NCBI GenBank assembly: GCA_030220185.1
Contig: JASPKZ010001232.1
Coordinates: 120,790-184,789 of the forward strand
Source of the DNA: Diploptera punctata
Lineage: Eukaryota; Arthropoda; Insecta; Blattodea; Blaberidae
Length of the DNA: 64,000 bases
Direction of reading: 5' to 3'
A model generated the notes under the pieces. The model saw only the letters and a list, made by a program, of their open reading frames with translations, was not told the DNA's origin and searched no databases. The number at the start of each line of letters is the position of its first letter. Position 1 is the first letter of the stretch. The translations under genes were made by a program, and so were the position numbers. Below, piece after piece: positions 1 through 11,169 of this stretch.

Positions 1-360
1 TGTAGTATGTACCGTGTATAACATTTTGGGAATCCGACGGTTGACCACTTATCACACATAGCTATAACGTCTACCTCTCTGTTATACCAAGTGCCTTGCA
101 TACTTATCGCTCCATGAGTTTAATTTAGTTAAGGAAAGGAATTGCTTAATTTTAAAGCATAATAATAAAATGTTATCTGAAATAAGGTAAATTACAATAT
201 TTGTAAGTTTAAAGTTAAATTTGTTACGTTATTGAATGAGCCATTTAAACGATGATAAATATGTTATGTGAAAATGTATTTATATTTACCTGATGGAAAA
301 AAAAAACTTTTGTCATTGATCTGTCTAAAATTCTTAGCAGTATAACTGATAGATAAAACA
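1..360. other. AT-rich sequence, no gene seen
   Basis: I see no supported coding region, RNA gene or clear repeat boundary here. The last part grades into the repeat block that recurs near 6.9 kb. Confidence 0.5.
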
Positions 361-555
361 GTTTTTAAATTCAGTTTGTGAAATATTAATATTTTATTAA
401 TTTAAAATATTTTTCAATTTCACATTTAGTGGCGTTGCTTCGTAACGTACTCGTAAGTTATTGCATAATTATTTGTTATTCAACAAGGCGCACACCATGC
501 AAATTTTTATTAATGTTATCTTCTTTGCAAATTATTAGGGGAAAAATGTTTCCGT

Positions 556-800
556 GAACATCATCAGGCCATCATTATCATACACGTCATGTTTAGTATG
601 AATGTGTGTGTGAATGTGTGTTTCGTCTTAATGTTGTGTTGTCTTGGAGGAGGCCCTGACATTGAGCTGAGGCTAACCATGTCCTTGTGTGGTTAAAAAT
701 GTATGAGTATGATCCCGAGTTAAAATCCCTCTCCGGACAAGTGGTGCGACTATAAGACCCGGGTGGTCTGTGATACGTAAAAGTACCTACAAAGTGTGAA
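556..800 (+). repeat. Interspersed repeat, inverted copy near 37.7 kb
   Basis: This segment matches, in reverse complement, the sequence at about 37,670-37,865. Shared landmarks are the TTAGTATGAATGTGTGTG stretch, the GACATTGAGCTGA stretch and the tract ending in a dyad around GTGCCAC or its equivalent. It has no coding potential that I recognise. It is probably part of an unnamed mobile element; the class cannot be told from two copies. Confidence 0.5.
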
Positions 801-836
801 GTTAAACTACGCTAATGGAATGGAAATATATATTAA

Positions 837-1680
837 CTACTAGCTAGTACCCGGCGTGCGCTGCTACTCATAAATAAATGCTAATATGTTTTTACCACCT
901 GCCGTGCGCTGTTCGGGAATCCCGATCTTCTCGGCATCAATGAAAGACAAAAATCGTTATTGTGAGATGTCCGTAGTAGATAAACATATGCTGTGGCGGA
1001 CTTTTTTGTAGAGTTTTTGTGAGATGTTCAATTCTGTGTACATTCATTTGGTGTAATTGTTATGGTTTAGGCAGCGTAAGCCTTTTAAGCGTACAAATAG
1101 GTACTTTATCTCACGTTTTTCTCTACAAAGGGTGATTTGTAGGGGTGAAGGGTTGCGTATTACGACTCTCTTATAGCCTATGTTCATCCCCGGAATCTCG
1201 TGAACATTTTTCAAAAAGCTCCATCTCAATCGGATGAACAGTATGGCAGAGCGCGCTTTTCCGAGGATCGACTTATCCCGTCTTCCTGGCATCAATGAAA
1301 AACAAAAATGGTTATTGTGAGTTACCAGTACATGATAAACATATGCTGTCGTGGACTTTTTTGTGGAGTGTTTTGAGATATTCAGTTCTGTGACATATTA
1401 ATTTGGTGTATTTGTTATGGTTTAGACAACGTAAGCCATTTCAGCGTCAAAATAGGGACTTTATTTAAGGTTTTGCACTACAAAGGGTGATTTTTAGGGG
1501 TGAAGGAGTTGAATATCACAACTCTCTTATAGCCTATGTTCATTCCGGGAATCGTCTCAACATTTTGCAAAAACACCATCAAAATCGGTTCAACGGTATG
1601 GCCGCGCATAGAATACGAACAAACAAACGCACCCACAAACAAACAAACAAACAAACACGCATTGATTTTTACATATAAGA
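837..1680 (+). repeat. Tandem dimer of an interspersed repeat (period about 355 bp)
   Basis: Two monomers lie head to tail. The landmarks GGCATCAATGAAA, GTTATGGTTTAG, GCGTAAGCC, TTATAGCCTATGTTCAT and AATCGG recur at about 355-bp spacing. The first monomer begins with CTAGCTAGTACCCGGCG; the second lacks that left end. The dimer finishes with a run of AAAC units. A third copy at 21.35-23.74 kb carries the same landmarks and is split by a piggyBac element. The AATCGG...ACAAACAAAC ending resembles the 3' ends of many arthropod retroposons, but the family is not assigned. ORFs in both strands here are incidental. Confidence 0.75.
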
Positions 1681-1834
1681 TACGTTGAGGAAAGCCCCAT
1701 ATCGAATGAAACAAATTACATTTAGTTTTCTCGTGGAATTCTTGTTCAAAAATTCTCAAATCACAGCTTTATGTTGATAAAATGTGACAATAAGTTAAAA
1801 GATTGTTAATTTGGCATTGAGTGGAAGTAGTTAG

Positions 1835-2218
1835 AAAAAAATTTTGGACCAAAGAGAGATGAACAAAAAGGTGAATGGAGAAGACTACATAACAGTGAAC
1901 TGCAAGGTCATTATAGGAAGCCAGATATAATAAAAAGGATTAAGTCTCGTAGACTGCGATGGGCAGGACATTTTGTCAAGAATGGGGAATGAAAGACGTG
2001 CATTGAAACTTCTTTATAAGAAATCCAGAGGGAAAACTTCCAGTTGGTAGACTAAGAATGAGGTGGGAGAATAATATTAACAACGACTTAAGGGAAGTAA
2101 ATCGTATAGGGCAGATAAGAAAGCATTAGCTCAGGATAGAGAGTATGGAGACCTTATGTCTGTGAGGTCATAAACCTACGGGTTCGATAGTGCCAGTGAG
2201 TTAGTTTGTTAGTTTGTA
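1835..2218 (+). pseudogene. RTE-like LINE, 3' end of reverse transcriptase ORF, broken
   Basis: Translation in shifting plus-strand frames gives the C-terminal tail typical of RTE-clade endonuclease-reverse transcriptases: FGPKRDEQ, GEWRRLHN, RRLRWAGH, then a glycine/proline/arginine-rich VGRLRMRWENNIN block. A frameshift separates RRLRWAGH from the rest. The same tail is encoded on the minus strand at 38.3-38.6 kb, so the two are one family. The element ends with a conserved 3' terminus around GTTCGATAGTGCCAGTGAG followed by GTTAG repeats. It is 5'-truncated and has no catalytic domain, so it is a dead fragment. Confidence 0.8.
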
Positions 2219-2990
2219 ATATACTTGAAAATGGAACAAATATGTCAAATATATTCTCTTTGTCCTTTGTTTCTTTTATTTTCTCTTCTTCTTCTTGAAC
2301 GTCGTAGACAATCTTGGTGGACCAATGGTTAACATGCGTCCATCTGGTTTCCAGGGTCACGAGTTCAAACTCGCCGAGATGTGTGGATTTACAGGACGTA
2401 AAAACACTGAGTACCGGTTCCCTCGGAAATTTACCAAACACTTCGGTACTGTGAATATATTTACGGCACGTAAAAGAACCTCACGTTTGAAGAAATATAA
2501 CTCGGAGCAAAATGTGTTGATCCTTTCTCACTCAGATTTGAATTATTCAATAATGGTCTTAGATGTTAAATAGCGTCGTTAAATAGATATAACATAACGC
2601 TTAATAAATATTTTAGGTTTCTAAACTATGTTTTACCTGAATATACATAGTCTAGCTTCTTTTGTCGGATTATTATTGAAGTCGGTTCTAACATCGAAAC
2701 TCCAACTTGGAACGCTAGGATTTATTTAAGGTTATATCCCGTAGAAGATTATCTTCTCTTCGGATAACATTTTCCTCCTGGCCTTTGATCTCTCTTCTGC
2801 CATCTTTCGTTGGAAAGTCAAATTTTCTCTTCCGGCATTGATGCAGTTTGACACGATCTTCGAGATTAATTAATTATTTGGTTTCTCGCCCAAGTTTTGT
2901 CCAGTAAAACTAGCTCTGCCCTAGTACTTCTGATTTAGCTCGAAACACTCCCACTATCGTCAAGGTCATGGAATCACTGATGGTCCTAGA
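2200..2990. repeat. Old duplicated repeat block (copy 1), with tRNA-like SINE inside
   Basis: This block corresponds to 7,850-8,500. Shared landmarks include the GAACGTCGTAGAC/TAGACGTGAAACC region, GGACGTAAAAA, TCCTCGGAAA/TCCTTCGGAAA, GATCTCTCTTC and GGTTTCTCGCC. Within it, 2,308-2,376 looks tRNA-derived, with an A-box-like GTGGACCAATGGTTAAC and a B-box-like GAGTTCAAACTC. The SINE is present in both copies, so it predates the duplication. Divergence is high, so the duplication is old. Confidence 0.6.
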
Positions 2991-3139
2991 TATTTTTTTG
3001 GATTGTTATTAATTAAACATTTCCTCTCTCTAAATTTAATTTTGGGTATGATATGTGTTAGTTATATTGTGTTGTTCCTGACTATCTTCATGATGTACCG
3101 GAGTCATAACTAAAGGCTCAGCTAGGCAAGTCATCATGT

Positions 3140-3482
3140 ACCTATTTCATGTTTATTTTTGCGCGATTGTGCGTTTTATCGTACTTACTACAATGGTGAC
3201 CATGATTCAAATTTCAACTATCTACATTTCGAGGTTGCTACTTAATAACTATACTGTAATATCACGTGCTAAAAACCGACGTGTGGGAAGTAAAACCACT
3301 GCCCTCTATGCATAATACGTGCAATGTATGTACAAAAGTAGTGTTAATATACATTATACGAAACAAATCGCTGCATTTTAAATTAACTGAACTTTATTTG
3401 AAACAATGTAAAACAATAAATACGTACTTGCAGCGATTTTATGACTAGATTGGTGCCACGGTCCCGTCTAATTTCAACTAAT
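3140..3482. repeat. Duplicated repeat block D (copy 1)
   Basis: This matches about 7,040-7,435. Shared strings include ATGGTGACCATGATT, AAACCACTGCCCTCTATG and TGGTGCCACGG/TGGTGTCACGG. A LINE copy begins immediately after it, while in the other copy the sequence runs straight on. No coding potential is recognised. Confidence 0.65.
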
Positions 3483-3487
3483 AAATA

Positions 3488-4170
3488 TTGCCCACTCTCT
3501 TAACAAACATTACCATAGATTATATAATTATTCCTTATTCTTCTTCAGTAATAGATCTTGGACTACATCTAGACGCAAATTTAACCTGGCAAACACAAAT
3601 GAAACACACACACAAAAAGACTTTCTCTATCTTATATTATCTTAGACGTTTAAAGAAATTTCTTCCAGTTTCATTAAAACTTGTGCAGAATCTTGTGTTG
3701 CCACACTTCGTTTATTGTGACGTTATATATAATGATCTAAACTATGACTTGTCGGAGAGACTGCAGCGTGTTCGTAATACTTGTGTTCCATTCATTTTCA
3801 ATATCCGCCGTTATGACCATATTTCCGAACACTTTAATAATCTCTCTGAACTCCGTCTTACTGATAGATTAAAATGCACTCCCTTTCACTACTTTTCAAG
3901 CTTCTGAATTCCTATACTCCTAGTTACTTGGCGTCCAGATTTCAGAAGTTTTCCTCTTACCACAATATTGACACTAGGTAACAAGATAACAGTCTGCTAA
4001 CAATCCCTCTTCATAACACTTCCCCTCATTCTACTTCCTTCACAGTAGCCTCTGCCCGCTCCTGGAATTTCATTCCTCAAGATATCAGGAGTTGCCGCAC
4101 TCTTGGTACTTTTAAGTCACGTTTATACAGTTACCTGTTGTGTAATAATTATTTTTCTGTATTCATTTAA
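3488..4170 (+). pseudogene. Reverse transcriptase C-terminal fragment (CR1/L2-like LINE)
   Basis: The first 139 codons read as the thumb/C-terminal region: DLGLHLDANLTW, LPHFVYCDVIYNDL, LQRVRN and NIRRYDHIS correspond in order to the same motifs in the 357-residue ORF at 11,170-12,243. After a frameshift near 3,900 the tail continues as a block ending in ARSWNFIP and FKSRL, the usual final motif of this clade. The catalytic YADD region is missing because of 5' truncation. Nonfunctional. Confidence 0.85.
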
Positions 4171-4406
4171 ATTTATACTTTGTCATTAATAATTTGTTCT
4201 CTTTTTTATATATCTTGTACATTTTATATTTATTTCGTTAAATCTAGAGCAAATCAAATAAAAATTGTATTATATTTAAAGCATGTCATCGTTTATGTTT
4301 ATTTAAATTTAGACGTAATGCTATTTTTTGTACTTTTTAAAACTGGTTGAGTGGCAGACAAGGCCTTAAGACCTTAACTCTGCCAGGTAAAAAAAGCTGT
4401 TCTTCT

Positions 4407-4408
4407 TC

Positions 4409-4453
<45 letters not shown>
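4407..4453. repeat. (ATT)n LINE tail microsatellite
   Basis: An uninterrupted ATT/TTA trinucleotide run forms the 3' tail of the plus-strand LINE just upstream. Confidence 0.9.
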
Positions 4454-4455
<2 letters not shown>

Positions 4456-4459
4456 ATTA

Positions 4460-4730
4460 GTCAGTTCTTATAACGAACTCAAATATTCCCAACAAAGTTA
4501 TCTTATTATTAATCAATTGAGTTGGTGTTATTTAATTAATTATTATTTATTATTTTGAAAACACCATCGCGCAAAAAATAATGTACAACGCACGTTTGTG
4601 AAGTGTTTTACGGAATATCGGAAATTGAAAACCTCGCTATCGCTCGGTTCTTAAACATTTTCTCCATTCTATAAAAACCATGTTGCAACCTCGCATCGAA
4701 TAAACTATTTTCATTCAAGTCTCTTTTCAT
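4460..4730. repeat. Duplicated repeat block E (copy 1)
   Basis: This matches about 7,445-7,685. Shared strings are GTCAGT, AAATATTCCCAACA/AAATATTTCCAACA, GAAAACACCA, CGCGCAA, GTTTGTGAA and CAACCTCGCAT. It is separated from block D by the LINE. Confidence 0.6.
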
Positions 4731-4884
4731 CTACACAGCGCAAAAACAAGGAAGTCCAATTTTCGAGCAAAAAAAAAAGTTTAAAGAAAAATAAACAAAA
4801 CCAAATAGAGGATGAATTAGTGTTTTAAATAAGACTATCAACATCAGCTAGAACAGGAAAAATTCATTAAAATACTCTGAAAAA

Positions 4885-5250
4885 ATAGTGGGAAACACGT
4901 TGCATAATTTTCTGGGGCAATATACTACAAGCTGGGATGTAGCGAGTTCGATTCCAGATGAGGTCAGGATTTATATTACTTGACCAAACATTGTGGTAGG
5001 ATCATGTCACCGGGTTCTGCTCAGCCTCTGATTTCAATGAGTACCAGATATATTTTCTTAACTGAAGATGCCCGTCAAGCAGTACTGAAAACTCGGGAGA
5101 TAAATAGTCTCCAATTGTTTATAGAGGCGTCAGCTATAATCTCCTACTTTATCAATAGCTCTCTGAGTCCTGTGATAGGATCGCTTTACACCTTCACAAA
5201 TATATAACTTGGGGTGATGAGTGCTTTCCACCTGATAACTTGATGCCTTT
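4885..5250 (+). repeat. tRNA-derived SINE-like repeat
   Basis: A B-box-like GCGAGTTCGATTCC at 4,942-4,955 starts a body that ends with a GATAGGATCGCTTTACACC string near 5,174. A related ending, GTGGGATCACTTTACATCC, lies at about 6,090-6,108. The A-box side is degenerate. The short ORF inside is incidental. Confidence 0.4.
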
Positions 5251-5609
5251 ACATACTTATTTGAAGAGGTTTTGTGATGTTTTATGAAATTTGTTTTGTT
5301 AACTTTTACATTAAACTAGACCTAAAACATTATGTTGATCTACCGAAATAACTAACTTATGTAGTGTATAATATTGTAGTCTGAGAACAAATGAGTGTCA
5401 TGTATTAACTTACAAAAGATGGAGAATTATTAAAGGTGAAAAATCAATAAGATCGATATTACAAATAAGTAGATAACCTGGAGTTAATGAACAGAGCTAG
5501 CAATAGGCGGAAGAAAATCATTGATGCGGAAATTTCCATATAAAAATTAATACAGGAATAAAAAAATCAAACGATCTAATATATCATATCTTGTCACAAG
5601 TCCACAAGT

Positions 5610-5965
5610 CCCTATGGAGAATACATTTTTTCATGGGATGTTGGTCAGTAGGAGATCGGTAACCATAAGGAAACGTCAAGTTGGTAGACCAAAAATGATT
5701 TGAGGGAAGTAGATTATACAGTGATTCATTGGAACACATTAGATCAGGATAGGGATGTATGGAGAGATTAGGTCCGCCCGATCATAAACCCATGAGTTCG
5801 ATCGTTATAGAGAGAATTTCAACAAATAATTTATCAACCGAATTTTTAAATTAAGAGAGTCTATTTTTCATACAATCTAATTAATAAGTAAAATTTCATC
5901 TTCTAAAATTTAATATTCAAGCAATAGATAGAACCAGTGAGTTAGTAAGTTAGTTAAGAGATCGG
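5610..5965 (+). pseudogene. RTE-like LINE 3' end, heavily decayed
   Basis: Plus-strand translation in shifting frames shows the VGRPKM-type proline/arginine block, a LDQDRDVWRD block and then the CATAAACCCATGAGTTCGATCGT terminus that matches the 3' end at 2,165-2,200. The terminal GCCAGTGAG motif appears, displaced, at about 5,930-5,955 (AACCAGTGAGTTAG). No catalytic region remains. Confidence 0.6.
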
Positions 5966-6130
5966 TGTCCACCCAGGATCGCGATGAATTTGGGCAGAAC
6001 TAATAAATACCGTAGCAAATATAAAAATTAGGAGACATCCTGACCACATACCAACCATATACTATTTACATTATCGTCTGTGGTCTGTAGTGGGATCACT
6101 TTACATCCTTTTAAATACCTCTATAAAATG
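5960..6130. repeat. SINE-like repeat body
   Basis: The segment shares its ending with the repeat at 4.9-5.25 kb and begins with GTGTCCACCCAGGATCGCGATG. It is noncoding; assignment to a SINE family is tentative. Confidence 0.3.
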
Positions 6131-6885
6131 ACACAAGAGGTCAGCTAATTAGTAGATCAATTGTCTTGCAAGCCTCTCGCGGTATGAAGTTTTGTTTATT
6201 TAAAGAACGGGGATGTTTACTTTTAAAAGAGAATGAAAGGAAATGTTATCCATCAGAATGAGACTCAGAATATTGCAATTTTAGAGTTAAATTTGTTTTT
6301 GTTTACAATGAGTTATCATTTCAATGCATATATAGTGTGTCACGTGATATATTAACACATATCTGAGGGATCGGAAAAGTACCAGGTTGGTCACTATATT
6401 GTCGAAATGGAGCATTAGACCTCAATGGAAGGTACTATAGTTTAGGAGTCCGAAAGATTAAAAGAACCTGTTTAAATCATGGGTTTATTTGTCTTCCAAA
6501 TTAGGCACATATTTAAAAAAGTAGATAAGTTGTATAATTCAGGAGGTTAGAAGCAAAAGTGGAGAGTTGTGCAGTTTTGAGACAAAAGTTTTGAAGTTGA
6601 AGTTGTATAATAAATGATAATTCAAAGTGATAACTGCGGGTGATTCATATTTTCCCGCAGATAACACAAAAAAGACATTAATGCTTTTATACACTTTTTT
6701 CAAGAGAAACAAATCACTTACACCCCTTTGTTTCTAATCACCTCAATTAAAAGACAATTTAATGACGGAAAAGTGACTTTCATGCATTTTTCCCTGTACC
6801 CTTCAATTAAACATGGTAACTTGTGTAATTGAATATTTACCTGATAGAGGAAGGTCTATACACATTTCCACGGTACATACAGATG
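6130..6885. other. AT-rich intergenic sequence, nothing recognised
   Basis: I see no supported gene, RNA or boundary-defined repeat in this stretch. Confidence 0.5.
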
Positions 6886-6889
6886 GATG

Positions 6890-8500
6890 AAACACTTCTG
6901 GATTCAGTCTGTGAAATATTAATATATTTTAAAATTTAATTTTTAAAAATATTTTCTGTTTCTCATTTAGTGACGTTGCCTCGTTACGATACAGTTATTA
7001 CATCAACATTATTGTTATTGTTATCGCTTAGTAAAAAAGGACATTTTTACAATCATTGTTTGCACGATAATGCGTTCTGTCGTACTTACATGAATGGTGA
7101 CCATGATTAAAAGTTCAGTTTCCTATATTTCCTGGGGTGCCAACCTAGAGGCTAAATAACTAAATGATTATAATGAAATATTACAAATTACCAACCAAGG
7201 GTGGAAAGTAAAACCACTGCCCTCTATGTATACTACATACAATGTATATACAAAAAATATATCCAAAAGTTAGTGTGAATATACATTATACCAAAAAAAT
7301 CACTGCATGTTAAATGAACTGAGATTTGTTTGAATCAATATAAAACAGTAAATTCACACTTGCCGCCGTTTTGCACCTGATTGGTGTCACGGCTTGCTGT
7401 AGTCTCAACTAAATTATTTCCGGATTTACAAAATATACATTGGTCAGTCTGCTAACGTCAGTGAGTTGTTTATAACAAACGTAAATATTTCCAACAAGAT
7501 GTTACTATTTTACTATAATTTATAATTGTGAAAACACCACCGCGCAACACAATATATACAACACATGTTTGTGAAATGTTTTGCAGAATCTCGGAAATTA
7601 AAAATCTTGCTATCAGTCGGTTTTAATAATTTCCTCGCTTCTGACAAAACCACTTCCAACCTCGCATAATAATTTAATATTGAGAAATGTATCTGCTTTT
7701 AATAACATTATTTGTTGAACGTAGGGAAAAAGCTCCATATCGATTTACATATCAATTACAAGTTTCCTCGTGTTTAAATATTCGTAAGCACAGTTTTAGT
7801 TTTAAAAAGTTACGTTATGTTACATTTTCTGTTAATATGACATGAAGAATGCAATGTGCGTACGATTACAGCATTATTTTTATTTTCCGTCTTCTTAGAC
7901 GTGAAACCGATCTTGCTAGACTAGAGCTTATCATGCTCGCCTCTGGTTTCTAAAGATCACGGGAACAAACCCTGCCGACGTTTATTGATTTTTTAGGACG
8001 TAAAAATCGTAAGTGTATGTTCCTTCGGAAAGGACTAGAAACAGTGTCACCTGTCTGGATTTAGGTCACGTAAGATAATATCTAGCTTGTGAGAAAATGT
8101 CAGGTTGGTCCTTTTTTCCCTAGATTACAATTGCGACACTAACTACTTTACCTTTTAAAGGGTGTCGTTGATTATTAAATACGACATAACACTGATTGAA
8201 CGTATTGGTTTGTTTAAACTTTTCTCCCGTGTGAGAGTCGGCTTTTCTACGGCTAAAGTGTTCCTCCTACCCGTTGATCTCTCTTCCACCATTTCTAACG
8301 CTGAAAAGTCAACATTTCTCTTCCAACATTGATGTTATTTGATATTCTGTTCTGAATTCCTTCTTTGTGTGGTTTCTCGCCAAGATTTTCCAATCAAGGG
8401 TGAGCTAACAATAACTACGTAACTATTCTATTGCTAAGTTAGTTTTTGGGGACTTGAAAAACACAAACACCCCCACCAGCATCGTCATGGAATTCCTGTT
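6890..8500. repeat. Old duplicated repeat, copy 2 (blocks A-D-E-B-C)
   Basis: Blocks matching those scattered over 0.36-4.73 kb lie here in one compact run: A (6,890-7,045), D (7,040-7,435), E (7,445-7,685), B (7,715-7,830) and C (7,850-8,500). In the upstream set the order is A, B, C, D, E, which fits tandem units sampled at different phases. At about 7,430 the D-E junction is continuous and represents the site without the LINE found in copy 1. Block C includes a decayed tRNA-like SINE around 7,905-7,975. Confidence 0.6.
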
Positions 8501-9000
8501 TGGTGCAAATATTTCTTATGAGCTAACTATCTCAGTACAGAACAGTGTTTCGCATACATATAACTCGGAGAATAATCATGTCAGATCCCATTATGTTTAG
8601 CTGAAGATATTTTTTTTTGTGAAGTTAGAGATGGCGAGAGTCCCTGTGATAACAATAGGATACATTTACAGAATTTAGCCTGTGTTAATTTCTTTCTTCG
8701 CATCATTCCTGTTTGTAATTATTGTTCCTATATATTTGAGTTCCGCTACTTCTTCAACACTTAAAACATTTTATTAACTGTCATTTTATAATGTATTTAT
8801 AGTACGATCATATATTTTAGGCCTACTTGTTAACTGAGGCAATTCTGTAACAGTATTTTGTTTTTAATGTCTTTCTTCAGTTTATATTTCTGATTTCGTC
8901 TCTTTATAATCTTTGGTGTCTCTATGTACATTATACCTCCACTAAGACTGGGGAATGTGAGGTTATGTATTTTATATCACATGTGGATATAGAGCGAGGT
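8500..9000. other. Intergenic, contains a small LINE scrap
   Basis: Apart from the RTE-like fragment at 8,685-8,770 I see nothing supported here. Confidence 0.45.
8685..8770 (-). pseudogene. RTE-like reverse transcriptase scrap
   Basis: The plus-strand text CATTCCTGTTTGTAATTATT...TTGAGTTC parallels 38,753-38,800 nearly base for base. There the minus strand encodes an EFKYLGTIITN motif, the conserved block after the RT palm in RTE-like elements. Only this block is left. Confidence 0.6.
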
Positions 9001-9065
9001 GGCTCAAGTGGTATGTTTTGGGATTCATATTGATAGGTTCGGAATCCAAAACCCAGCGTCGATAA
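8990..9065 (+). repeat. Possible tRNA-derived SINE head
   Basis: A-box-like GTGGCTCAAGTGGTATG and B-box-like GGTTCGGAATCC occur at tRNA-like spacing. No cloverleaf with paired acceptor arms is evident, so a SINE head is more likely than a tRNA gene. Confidence 0.35.
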
Positions 9066-9069
9066 GCTT

Positions 9070-9730
9070 GAATTATGTTTTTTATTAATCATCAATGCAA
9101 AGTCAGGTTTATAATGACATTAGAAGTTCCTGTTTTATCTTATCCACTATTTCATAATATTATTAGGTCTACATTATATAAACAAACATACAATGAAATA
9201 AATAGAAGCATATGACCGATACTAATTTCGAGTTAATTTCCAGTTGTACTTTAAAAAACTTGTTCAAGTTATTACTCCGCCTACTCGGTCTGTTGAGGGA
9301 ACTGTGATGCTATTTTTACTCACCATATGAACAAATTGTGAACTGTACTGTTATCGATAGAAACGTTGTTCCTAGGCAACATCGTACTTTATAGGAAATA
9401 AGACTGGAGAGAATAATTAGGAATTTCCATTTATTATTTATTTATGACGAAACAATTACATATGAGCATATAAAATCAGACGTTCAGGCCTACGATTTTT
9501 CCATTATGTCGACAGATATATTTTATGTATAATTCCATTATGAGCGGAATATATGCTCCATGCTAACTCACCTGTAAATACTGTTATTTTCACATCCTCA
9601 AAGGCTAATGTGGGACATTCCTCACTAAATTCTTTGAAAATATTCAAAATAATTTGTTCCTCTCCACTTTTCTAGAGCTTTGGTTTCCAACATTTTAGAA
9701 ATTATTGAGAAGTTGCCATTTTCAAACAAG
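9070..9730. other. AT-rich intergenic sequence
   Basis: I see no gene or bounded repeat here up to the TTAA that borders the MITE. Confidence 0.5.
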
Positions 9731-9734
9731 TTAA

Positions 9735-10048
9735 CCCATTCGCTTCAAGTTTAAATGTTCAATGCATTTCCCCAGAAATCGGATTTAAGTTACCGTAAAT
9801 TATAGGCCTATTGTCAATTTTTGGACATTCAAAACAAACAAAATATAACGGTACTTGAGATCTCAATAAGGATGAAGACGATAACCCATTCCTCTACTAT
9901 TCATAAATGTTAACAAAAGATTACCTTGCCAAGGGATATACAAAATTTTGCAAAATGTAAAACAGCAGAGTTAGCGAGTGTACCTCGTCTTCTGAGTTGA
10001 AGGCCATATAACTGTCGGCGAGTCTACCTCTTTTTTGAGGCGAATGGG
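9735..10048. mobile_element. piggyBac-type MITE (314 bp) with TTAA target duplication
   Basis: The element begins CCCATTCGCTTCAA and ends TTGAGGCGAATGGG, a 14-bp terminal inverted repeat with one mismatch. Both ends are flanked by TTAA (9,731-9,734 and 10,049-10,052). A TTAA duplication with ends starting CCC is the hallmark of the piggyBac superfamily. The interior has no ORF, so the copy is non-autonomous. Near the right end two related strings, GCGAGTGTACCTCGTC and GCGAGTCTACCTC, may be subterminal repeats. Its TIR differs from that of the larger piggyBac copy at 21.5 kb, so that element is not its obvious partner. Confidence 0.8.
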
Positions 10049-10052
10049 TTAA

Positions 10053-10480
10053 ATTCCAACGTATTCTGAATTACGGATGCCGTAGGAATTAAACAGAGGA
10101 GGTCTACATATATAACTTATTAAAATTGTAATTATATATTTTAAGAGGCTACTATAAAAACTATGTAGGAAGGTGCTAGATATTATATATTTTAGTTATT
10201 TCGTGGTAGAGAGGGAAAACTAAATTTTACTTTGCTTGCTCAAAGGTTAAAATCGCCATTCGACCAATGAAAATGGAGTCATGCATCTGCTTTGTTTACA
10301 TCACAACTGGAACTTAGCTCGGAATTAGTATAGATGTCAAAGTTAGATCCCTCTTGCTAAATACAAGTATGTTGAATACAAACACAAAAAAACAAAAACA
10401 ACATTTACAAACGAAAAATTATTATAAAATACGTGTTCTGTGTTATTGTAGTGTGTAATTACAATTATATATGTATGGTG
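10053..10480. other. AT-rich intergenic sequence
   Basis: Nothing recognised; several short A-rich runs only. Confidence 0.5.
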
Positions 10481-10484
10481 ACCA

Positions 10485-10720
10485 GTTCCATGGGCTAGTG
10501 GTCAGAGGTTCTAACTACAGTTCATGAGGTCTGGGGTTGGATTCCCGGTCAGAGCACTGAAATGTTTTCCTATGGTCACCCATGGTCTGGATTTGAACTA
10601 AGTTTAGTTTTAAGGAGTCTCCTGTTGCTTCGTTATAATTAATCACCCAACACGTCATCGGGGAAACGTAACTCTGTCTTCCAGGCGCCCCTTCTTAACC
10701 CTTCAGTTAAGATTTAAATA
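10485..10720 (+). repeat. tRNA-derived SINE
   Basis: The head at 10,485-10,555 has an A-box-like TGGGCTAGTGGTCAGAG and a B-box-like GGGGTTGGATTCCC at tRNA spacing. A tRNA-unrelated body follows with CCATGGTCTGGATTTGAAC and a C-rich stretch near 10,680. No perfect acceptor stem is seen, so it is not called as a tRNA gene. Confidence 0.5.
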
Positions 10721-10824
10721 TCCAAAATTAATTTTATTGAAGTTGACAAAGTAAGGGAAAGTTTTTAAAATAAAAGTAAACTGAGACAAAATAGACTACA
10801 ACTCGAATAATTAGCGTCCAATTT

Positions 10825-10830
<6 letters not shown>

Positions 10831-10899
<69 letters not shown>
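10831..10899. repeat. (ATA)n LINE tail microsatellite
   Basis: A perfect trinucleotide run of about 23 units, the 3' tail of the minus-strand LINE. The poly-tyrosine ORF that crosses it is an artefact. Confidence 0.95.
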
Positions 10900-10900
<1 letters not shown>

Positions 10901-11169
10901 TTTATTTTAGCTGGCAGAGTTAAGGCCATAAGGCCTTCTCTTCCACTCAACCATCGAATAGTAAAATTATACAAAAATTACGTACATATTACAATTTTAA
11001 GATATTAAAATACAGACTAAACAAAATACAATGATGATGGATCTAATACTAGCTAATGCTAAAAAAAACATAGAATATAATAAAATTAAAATGATATAAA
11101 ATAAAGTAAGTAGCTTCCTACATGATTATTAATAGAATGCTCTATATAGTTGTTATGTAGTTAATGTTT

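Larger units (their letters stand above)
3483..4453 (+). mobile_element. CR1/L2-like LINE, 5'-truncated, (ATT)n tail
   Basis: The 5'-truncated 3' part of a non-LTR retrotransposon. It holds a broken reverse transcriptase C-terminus, a 3' UTR with the family signature TTGAGTGGCAGACAAGGCC...AACTCTGCCAG at about 4,344-4,388, and an ATT-repeat tail at 4,407-4,453. The same signature and tail occur at 10.83-10.95 kb (minus) and 57.06-57.15 kb (plus), which defines one LINE family in the window. It sits between blocks D and E of an older repeat whose uninterrupted copy is at about 7.43 kb. Confidence 0.85.

Noticed and set aside
10765..10974. 69-codon ORF with a poly-tyrosine run
   Set aside because: It crosses the ATA microsatellite tail of a LINE.
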